A DNA stretch of 5,176 nucleotides, taken from assembly GCA_029210225.1 (NCBI GenBank), contig JARGOJ010000075.1, positions 3,999 through 9,174 on the forward strand, read 5' to 3'. The number at the start of each line of letters is the position of its first letter. Position 1 is the first letter of the stretch. The translations under genes were made by a program, and so were the position numbers. The DNA is from Planctomycetota bacterium (GTDB taxonomy: Bacteria > Planctomycetota > J058 > JARGOJ01). The notes beneath the pieces are model-generated. The model saw nothing but the letters and a program-made list of their open reading frames with translations. It searched no databases and had not been told where the DNA came from. Of this stretch, positions 1 through 3,675 are shown piece after piece.

Positions 1-919
1 TGCTTTGAAGCTGCTTCAGTGTGCTTAGGCGGCGCGAGAGCTGTTGTCGCGAAAGGCCTAAGGCCCGGGCTGTTTTTGAGGTGCAGCCGTGGTGCCGGGC
101 AAGAATTCCCTGGAGAAATTGCTGCTCTTCGGAGAAAGCGCGTTGTTTTAGAGTTCGATACGCGTCTTTAGAGTCTCTGACCCACTCGTCCTTGTCTAAC
201 AGAAGCGGCTCCAGGGTGCTTCCTTTCAAAGTTTCTTCGTCTTGCATCACTTTTGACACCTCTAAGACCTGCTTCAACTGTCTCACATTCCCTTTCCAAG
301 GACAGCGAATAAGCGCCTTAAACGCCGATCTAGAAATTTTCCTCGGACCCAAAAAATGTTTCACGAGCGCCAGAAGATCTTGAGGACGCGAGCGGAGGGT
401 CGGCAATTTGAGTTGGAGAACAGCGATCCGCTGGTAGAGGTCAAAGCGGAATTGTCCCTTTTGAATGAGCGGCGTAAGCTCTCGCTGAGAGCTGGCAATG
501 ATTCGTGCGTTGATAGGGCGAGCCCGGGTTTCCCCCAGGCGCCGAACCGCGCCCCGGCTGAGAACCGCGAGGATGACTTTCTGAGTGTGAAGCGAGAAGT
601 TGTCAATTCCATCGAGGTAAAGGGTGCCGCCTCGGGCTCTCTCCAAGCACCCCGCCTTCGCGCCGCGGGCACCTGTAAACGCGCCTTCTGCATATCCTCT
701 TAGCTGGGCGTGAAGCATTGACTCCGACTCGCGAGCATCAATGACAACAAAGCTCCCCGAACAGCCAGATGCCTCGTGAAGCCAACGAGCCGCACGATCT
801 TTCCCAGTCCCGGTCTCACCAACAAGAAGAATAGGAGCCTTCGACCGAGCAAATCGCTCTAACGAGCCTCGCAAACTCTGAGATTTGGCGCTCTTACCAA
901 TAAACACGGCCTCATTCAC
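1..919 (-). CDS. Sigma-54-dependent AAA+ transcriptional activator (enhancer-binding protein), 3' end outside window
   Basis: This would be an ATPase that remodels sigma-54 RNA polymerase to open promoters. Read from the GTG at 919, 306 codons are open to the window edge. Visible in order: Walker A GETGTGKD (residues 34-41), the sigma-54-contacting loop GAFTGA (79-84), Walker B region GTLYLDGID (98-106), sensor I region ARIIASSQREL (138-148), two arginine-finger candidates R158 and R164, LPTLRSRPQDL (172-182), sensor II PWKGNVRQLK (207-216), and a Fis-type helix-turn-helix ALGLSRQQLSRRL (286-298). Probably only a few residues are missing at the C-terminus. There is no receiver, GAF or PAS domain before the AAA+ module, so the layout resembles PspF. 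Oddity: the Walker B glutamate is Gly104, and the usual Asn of 'NC' is Asp61. The GTG has GGGAG 9 nt upstream; the in-frame ATG at 964 has no Shine-Dalgarno sequence and lies near the palindromic element. Its targets cannot be inferred from the window. Confidence 0.9.
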   Translation of the reverse strand, partial: MNEAVFIGKSAKSQSLRGSLERFARSKAPILLVGETGTGKDRAARWLHEASGCSGSFVVIDARESESMLHAQLRGYAEGAFTGARGAKAGCLERARGGTLYLDGIDNFSLHTQKVILAVLSRGAVRRLGETRARPINARIIASSQRELTPLIQKGQFRFDLYQRIAVLQLKLPTLRSRPQDLLALVKHFLGPRKISRSAFKALIRCPWKGNVRQLKQVLEVSKVMQDEETLKGSTLEPLLLDKDEWVRDSKDAYRTLKQRAFSEEQQFLQGILARHHGCTSKTARALGLSRQQLSRRLSTLKQLQS

Positions 920-977
920 AATCGCATACTCCCAAAGAATTATGAAGTTGTTTGATCTTAGCATTTGTGGGGTAAAG

Positions 978-1103
978 AATCCCGAGTAGACACAGGGCCG
1001 AGCGCCCGGTCCTGTGTCTACCCCTACATTTTTTTCCGCGTTGCTGTGGGCCTGGGGTTATATGAATGGCCCGTAGGGGCAAACCCTGTGTTTGCCCGGG
1101 ATT
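978..1103. repeat. REPIN/MITE-like element: two related palindromes, head to head
   Basis: The two ends form an imperfect 20-bp terminal inverted repeat: AATCCCGAGTAGACACAGGG at 978-997, and AATCCCGGGCAAACACAGGG read on the minus strand at 1103-1084 (17 of 20 identical). Each end is itself palindromic. The left one pairs 986-996 with 1011-1021 (GTAGACACAGG/CCTGTGTCTAC), with a further CCG/CGG inner pairing. The right one pairs GGGCAAAC 1077-1084 with GTTTGCCC 1090-1097. Both carry GTAGGGG on one side and CGGGATT on the other, in opposite orientations. The centre holds T7 (1029-1035) and GGGCC 1048-1052/GGCCC 1068-1072. This is the shape of two inverted REP sequences (a REPIN) or a small non-coding mobile element. 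No transposase is in the window, so mobility is inferred. Confidence 0.6.
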
Positions 1104-1104
1104 T

Positions 1105-1192
1105 GGTTTGATCCTGGCGAACAAACAATCCCGGCGATCACCAAAACCCGACGAACACCAATTTCGGGGCAAACACCAAATCCCGGCGAACA
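1105..1192 (-). repeat. Degenerate ~17-bp tandem repeat, five units
   Basis: Five adjacent units lie on the minus strand: 1192-1176 TGTTCGCCGGGATTTGG, 1175-1158 TGTTTGCCCCGAAATTGG, 1157-1141 TGTTCGTCGGGTTTTGG, 1140-1124 TGATCGCCGGGATTGTT and 1123-1105 TGTTCGCCAGGATCAAACC. A sixth, opposite-facing copy, TGTTTGCCCGGGATTTGG at 1089-1106 on the plus strand, is part of the right end of the neighbouring palindromic element. The array therefore seems to consist of copies of that element's half-site. The units are 17-19 bp with several mismatches, which argues against a recent slippage array. The unit has no strong internal dyad, and the unit-to-unit contact is direct, so this is not a CRISPR array. 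Confidence 0.6.
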
Positions 1193-1202
1193 GCAAATCA
1201 TC

Positions 1203-1237
1203 TCGAAAAACGAAAGACGGGGCCAATTCTGGCCCCG
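1203..1237 (-). terminator. Probable Rho-independent terminator of the 505-residue exported protein gene
   Basis: On the minus strand, 33 nt past the TGA at 1273-1271, a perfect 8-bp GC-rich stem CGGGGCCA/TGGCCCCG (1237-1230 with 1225-1218) closes a 4-nt loop. It is followed at once by a T-rich stretch TCTTTCGTTTTTCG. The T-tract is interrupted by C and G, so termination may be partial. Confidence 0.7.
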
Positions 1238-1270
1238 CATTCAATTTGCAGATTATGAAGCGACAATCAA

Positions 1271-2788
1271 TCAGTCGTCGTCCCCTGGGGTCTCTTCCGG
1301 CTCTGGCTTAGCTGGCTTTGGCTCTTCATTCTTAGGAGCTTTGCCAGCGGGGACTTCAGGGTCTCTTTGTTCTTGTTGCTTCTCTTCGACCTTCTTCTTT
1401 TTCTTGTCGACTTTTTTGGGCTTCACGACTTTTACTTTGGGGCGAATAATGATGCCGCCCTTCGGCAATTTCTTTATGACTTCAACTTCTTCTTCAAGAA
1501 TGATGATCGGCCTTTTCTTTTTGTCCTTCTTCAGCTTTTTAGCGACTTCTTCTTCCTCATCTTCGTCGTCATCGTCCTTCTTGACCTTCTTGCGAACAAC
1601 AACCAGAGGCTTGTGAGATGCGGCCCACTTCTTCCAAGCGACGAGGTCAGTTCCGTGGTCGGACTTGGTTAGCTTCGCGAGGGATTTACTGATGCTTGGG
1701 CGGTCTTCTTTCTCGCTCATTTCCATGAGTGTGATGAGATAGTGAGGATCTTCGAGGAGTCGGAAGTCTTTTACGATGCCTGTCACTTGAGCTTTGAGGT
1801 TCTTATCTGCTGACAAGACTTGGCGAAGACGCATGCGTCCTTCTGGGCCCAGGTTGCCTGACTTCATGTAGGTCTTGAAGAAGCTTGAGTAGCGCATTGT
1901 GAGACCAGCGAGCTTGGCCTGAGTCTTCTCCCGGGCTTCGTAATCGTCGTTCTCAAGCTCATCGATAAGCGCTGAGATTCGCTTGGTCTCTTCGGCCGTC
2001 ATAGGATTCAATGCGCTCAAAACCGAGAGGCGGACCTCGCGGTTATACGGTGTAAAAGGGACACCGAAGCCGATTTGGCCGAGGAGAGGGAGTAGACGCT
2101 CTTCGACGTATGTGTAGTTCTTTTTGTAGAAGGTGAGGAAGGAATCGGCCTTTACGAGGACCGGCTTCTTGTCACCGTCTAGGTGAACGATTTTAAAGCT
2201 CTTCTCTGTTTGTGAGAGCCGCAGGAAGAGGTCTTTTGCATCCTCTGTAATGGTGATGCGAACCGACTCATTGGTGGCGCGGAAATGAAGCTCGCGCTTG
2301 CGCCCGGTTGTCTCTTCGAGGCGTGTTTCAAAAGAGCGGTTCTTCTCATCTCGGAACTCGCCGTTCACTCCGCCTTCAAAGCTAATGCGGAAGAAGTTTT
2401 GTGAGCGGCTGGAGCTGCGTCCGTAGGTGCCGAGTTTCTTAATGATGACGTCGGCGAGGCGTTGAGAGTTGCTCTTCTTGCGGGATGCAATATGACTCTT
2501 GGCCCAGCGCTCAGCTTTGGCTTTGTCATAGCCTCTATCGAGGTAGCGCTTGACGTAAGCCTTGAACTCTGCGTCCATGTCCTGGGGCTTGAGGAGGGTC
2601 TTCCAGTGAGGTCGATTGAGCTTCAACTGGCCGTTTTCAAGGGCTAAATTGAGGAAGTCGTGCAACTCTGAATTGATGTTATCGAGAGGTCCCGACTCTT
2701 CTTCTTTCTCCTCTTCCACCCCCTGCGCGAACACTGGAGTGGTAGAGAGGCTCAAGCAGAGCAAGGACAGGAAAAAATACTTGGGCAT
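1271..2788 (-). CDS. Exported hypothetical protein with planctomycete-type repeat region and long charged C-terminal tail
   Basis: I do not recognise a specific function for this 505-residue protein. Residues 1-21 look like a Sec signal peptide (Lys3, a Leu-rich core, cleavage probably after VFA at 21); Cys11 is not in a lipobox, so it is probably not a lipoprotein. Residues 22-270 have no motif I can name. Residues 271-296 (ALIDELENDDYEAREK...) and 365-393 (LAKLT...GTDLVAWKKWAASHK) match a pattern I recall from planctomycetal proteins with degenerate HEAT-like helices. From about residue 396 to the end the sequence is mostly Lys, Asp, Glu and Pro, beginning with a run of ten acidic residues. 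The ATG at 2788 is preferred because GAGG sits 6 nt upstream; the in-frame TTG at 2794 would overlap that site. It is likely periplasmic or surface-exposed. A terminator follows at 1203-1237. A structural or protein-binding role is possible but unproven. Confidence 0.85.
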   Translation of the reverse strand: MPKYFFLSLLCLSLSTTPVFAQGVEEEKEEESGPLDNINSELHDFLNLALENGQLKLNRPHWKTLLKPQDMDAEFKAYVKRYLDRGYDKAKAERWAKSHIASRKKSNSQRLADVIIKKLGTYGRSSSRSQNFFRISFEGGVNGEFRDEKNRSFETRLEETTGRKRELHFRATNESVRITITEDAKDLFLRLSQTEKSFKIVHLDGDKKPVLVKADSFLTFYKKNYTYVEERLLPLLGQIGFGVPFTPYNREVRLSVLSALNPMTAEETKRISALIDELENDDYEAREKTQAKLAGLTMRYSSFFKTYMKSGNLGPEGRMRLRQVLSADKNLKAQVTGIVKDFRLLEDPHYLITLMEMSEKEDRPSISKSLAKLTKSDHGTDLVAWKKWAASHKPLVVVRKKVKKDDDDEDEEEEVAKKLKKDKKKRPIIILEEEVEVIKKLPKGGIIIRPKVKVVKPKKVDKKKKKVEEKQQEQRDPEVPAGKAPKNEEPKPAKPEPEETPGDDD

Positions 2789-2907
2789 GATCAACCTCTT
2801 CTCCCAACATCGGAAACTATCAATACAGATACTAGTCCTAGAAAACCCATTTCACTTTCCTCAACAACAAATTATTTGCTTTTCCATCGCGAGGAATTGC
2901 TTGATCA

Positions 2908-2947
2908 AAGCTGCGATTTTTGAAGCGAATGTCCAAAATCGCAGCTT
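2908..2947. repeat. Perfect 13-bp inverted repeat in the spacer between two minus-strand genes
   Basis: AAGCTGCGATTTT (2908-2920) and AAAATCGCAGCTT (2935-2947) are exact reverse complements with a 14-nt loop. The hairpin lies 64 nt past the stop of the zinc-ribbon gene and 119 nt before the start of the exported-protein gene. No T-tract follows on either strand, so it is not a standard intrinsic terminator. It could be an operator, an mRNA-stabilising 3' hairpin, or a Rho-linked end. The rest of 2789-3010 holds nothing else that I can support. Confidence 0.6.
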
Positions 2948-2999
2948 CTTAGGGAATCATAGGACGCATACTGGAGAGACAGAGTTGCAGTAGACCTTC

Positions 3000-3035
3000 A
3001 AAAAAAGGCATCACCGAGGATTGCGGAAGCAATCC
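3000..3035 (-). terminator. Possible terminator overlapping the 3' end of the zinc-ribbon gene
   Basis: On the minus strand GGATTGC-TTCC-GCAATCC (3035-3018) is a perfect 7-bp stem with a 4-nt loop. It lies within the last codons of the zinc-ribbon gene (the final Cys to Pro), and T7 follows at 3006-3000. The stem and T-tract are 11 nt apart, longer than in typical intrinsic terminators, so the call is tentative. The inverted repeat may partly be a by-product of the coding sequence. Confidence 0.35.
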
Positions 3036-3346
3036 CGACAAAACACAGGTTTGTCTTCCCGTGGCTTGAAGGGCACCTGAGTATCAATGCCACACTCAGC
3101 GCAGACAGCGTCGTGCATCTCGCGAGGTTTTCTGGGACCTCGATCACGGCCACCACCGCCACCGTCGCCACCACCTTGTGGACGAGAGCCGCCTTCTCCT
3201 TTGCGACGATCCCGGCGCGCAGCCCGACACTCCCGGCAACGCTTGGGCGCAGAGAAGCCCTTTTCAGCAAAGAATTCTTGTTCCTGCCCAGAAAAAGCGA
3301 AATCCTGTTGGCAGTCAAGACACTGTAAAATTTGGTCTTCAGTCAT
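3011..3346 (-). CDS. Small protein with two zinc-ribbon domains (zf-trcl-like plus CxxC-x17-CxxC) and a Gly/Arg-rich linker
   Basis: This 111-residue protein probably binds two zinc ions. The N-terminal domain has C9-x2-C12 and C37-x2-C40 around FAFSGQEQEFFAEKGF and PKRCRECR. This is the signature of the 'probable zinc-ribbon' family (zf-trcl type). Residues 41-79 form a Gly/Arg-rich linker with RGG-like character and a run of five Gly. The C-terminal domain has C82-x2-C85, exactly 17 residues, then C103-x2-C106, with VPFKPREDKPVFC between. This matches the CxxC-x17-CxxC domain. All eight cysteines are present and the protein appears complete. Zinc ribbons with a basic flexible linker suggest nucleic-acid binding, but that is inferred, and no process is known to me. 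It starts at the ATG at 3346, the only in-frame start before an upstream stop; its Shine-Dalgarno is weak (GAG 9 nt upstream). It is divergent from secA. Confidence 0.88.
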   Translation of the reverse strand: MTEDQILQCLDCQQDFAFSGQEQEFFAEKGFSAPKRCRECRAARRDRRKGEGGSRPQGGGDGGGGGRDRGPRKPREMHDAVCAECGIDTQVPFKPREDKPVFCRDCFRNPR

Positions 3347-3360
3347 GAATACAGTCTCGG

Positions 3361-3397
3361 GGAACCTCTTTACTTACGTAAATAAGTACCGGGTTCC
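3361..3397. repeat. Nested inverted repeat upstream of the zinc-ribbon gene
   Basis: The outer arms GGAACC (3361-3366) and GGTTCC (3392-3397) enclose the inner arms TACTTA (3371-3376) and TAAGTA (3383-3388). In the zinc-ribbon mRNA this would fold just before the ATG, ending 15 nt upstream of it. It may be a 5'-leader hairpin or a protein-binding site. An AGGAGG at 3402-3397 on the minus strand overlaps one outer arm but has no start codon within reach. Confidence 0.4.
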
Positions 3398-3508
3398 TCC
3401 TGGAGTGAATCGTTAAGTTCTCCCCTGAGCCTTCCAATAGACACAAAGTTAACTAGCTTTAAAGATACCGGAAAGGTCCGAAACAACAAGACATAGCAAG
3501 GTCAACGA

Positions 3509-3537
3509 TTGACGAGTCTCGTTTTCAGCCCTAAAAT
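3509..3537 (+). promoter_or_regulatory. Sigma-70-type promoter for secA
   Basis: The -35 box TTGACG (3509-3514, 5 of 6 consensus bases), a 17-nt spacer and the -10 box TAAAAT (3532-3537, 5 of 6) point toward secA. Transcription would begin near 3544, giving a leader of about 130 nt. A palindrome AAAATTC-TAC-GAATTTT (3533-3549) overlaps the -10 box and the expected start site, so repressor binding is possible. Between the divergent genes (3347-3675) I see no convincing promoter for the zinc-ribbon gene. Confidence 0.6.
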
Positions 3538-3594
3538 TCTACGAATTTTTCAAAATCCAATGATCATATATCGGCGTCTGCTGCTTAAGTCATC

Positions 3595-3630
3595 GCATCT
3601 CATCCCTGAGTCACCTCTTTTTTGAGACGC
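3595..3630 (+). promoter_or_regulatory. Imperfect hairpin in the secA leader
   Basis: GCATCTCA (3595-3602) can pair with TGAGACGC (3623-3630) with one mismatch. A small CTCA/TGAG pairing and a run of six Ts lie between the arms. It lies about 45 nt before the secA start, within the transcript predicted from the upstream promoter. A control role on secA is conceivable, but the hairpin is weak. Confidence 0.25.
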
Positions 3631-3666
3631 ACAACGCCCAGAGAACAGAATAATAATAGACGGAAC

Positions 3667-3670
3667 GAGG
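3667..3670 (+). promoter_or_regulatory. Shine-Dalgarno site of secA
   Basis: GAGG lies 5 nt before the ATG at 3676 and supports this start, which adds an N-terminal extension compared with E. coli SecA. Confidence 0.7.
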
Positions 3671-3675
3671 TCATC

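Noticed and set aside
21..703. Plus- and minus-strand ORFs of 110-120 codons at 21-383, 356-703 and 361-693
   Set aside because: They overlap the activator reading frame, which has complete AAA+ motifs, and have no recognisable content.
986..1035. Large hairpin followed by T7 as a plus-strand terminator
   Set aside because: No plus-strand gene precedes it, and 8 nt separate stem and T-run; it is better explained as one half of the REPIN-like element.
1067..1081. TGGCCCGTAGGGGCA resembles a sigma-54 promoter
   Set aside because: The spacing between GG and GC is 9 rather than 10, the TTGC half is poor, it lies in the palindromic element, and it points toward the end of a gene on the opposite strand.
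1105..1192. CRISPR array
   Set aside because: The units are about 17 bp, contiguous without spacers and degenerate.
912..1244. 110-codon minus-strand ORF (and a 60-codon one at 1058-1240) between the activator and the exported protein gene
   Set aside because: They run through the palindromes and tandem array, show no domain, and overlap the start of the activator in another frame; open frames here arise from the repeats.
1092..1616. 174-codon plus-strand ORF rich in Ser and Phe
   Set aside because: It is the antisense of the Lys/Glu/Asp-rich tail; poly-Ser and Phe runs are the expected complement of GAA/GAC/AAG codons.
2998..3318. 106-codon minus-strand ORF and plus-strand ORFs over the zinc-ribbon gene
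   Set aside because: The frame at 3011-3346 holds eight correctly spaced cysteines; the others are shifted or antisense readings with no motifs.
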